Shown in pieces: positions 6,415 to 6,427 of a DNA stretch of 6,427 nt. The DNA lies in the NCBI GenBank assembly GCA_003218345.1, contig QHNF01000104.1, forward strand, positions 2,275-8,701, read 5' to 3'. The translations under genes and the position numbers were made by a program. The notes below the pieces were generated by a model, which had not been told where the DNA came from, did not search any database, and was given only the letters and a program-made list of their open reading frames with translations. This DNA comes from Verrucomicrobiota bacterium. GTDB taxonomy: Bacteria; Verrucomicrobiota; Verrucomicrobiia; Chthoniobacterales; UBA10450. Each line of letters opens with the position of its first letter. Positions within the stretch are counted from its first letter, which is position 1.

Positions 6415-6427
6415 ATGATCCGAAAAT
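6415..6427 (+). CDS. Possible start of a further gene, cut by window end
   Basis: An ATG at 6415 opens M-I-R-K and runs off the window, 57 bp after the channel gene, in line with the spacing of the other genes. The leader is A/C-rich with no clear ribosome-binding site, much like the weak leaders elsewhere in the cluster. Only four codons are visible, so this is a guess from position; no product can be named. Confidence 0.2.

Noticed and set aside
1..6427. tRNA, rRNA, CRISPR array, insertion sequence or attachment site
   Set aside because: No regularly spaced repeats, transposase-like frame or terminal inverted repeats were seen, and the short intergenic gaps leave no room for rRNA. No minus-strand frame resembles a real protein; they mirror the plus-strand genes.

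Overview
The window holds six consecutive genes, all on the + strand with short gaps of roughly 20 to 105 bp. This looks like one co-transcribed accessory cluster, although no promoter or terminator could be placed with confidence. A beta-barrel outer-membrane protein and exported sulfatases point to a Gram-negative, heterotrophic environmental bacterium. Gene content, moderate GC and A-rich, weakly Shine-Dalgarno leaders would fit a soil lineage such as Acidobacteriota or Verrucomicrobiota, but nothing here proves the taxon.

Layout. Bases 1-1139 are the C-terminal part of a sulfatase whose N-terminal catalytic half lies left of the window. Bases 1161-3587 encode a complete, secreted, FGly-type sulfatase of about 800 residues with every expected active-site element. 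Bases 3653-4081 encode a small SpoIIAA/STAS-like protein. Bases 4187-5134 encode an outer-membrane barrel of the MetA/SphA-like transporter type. Bases 5223-5645 encode a second STAS-like protein, about 70% identical to the first. Bases 5683-6357 encode a six-helix MIP (aquaporin-superfamily) channel. The last few bases may contain the start of another gene.

How they may work together (inference). The two sulfatases would remove sulfate from an organic sulfate ester outside the cytoplasm. The barrel would move a hydrophobic or small organic compound across the outer membrane, and the MIP channel would pass a small neutral solute across the inner membrane. Each of the two STAS-like proteins is encoded directly upstream of a membrane-transport gene, so the locus reads as sulfatase-sulfatase-[STAS-barrel]-[STAS-channel].

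The most unusual points are the interleaved duplicated STAS-like genes and the MIP channel. Its second pore motif is NPAV, which lacks the selectivity-filter arginine, and its two pore loops are nearly identical to each other.
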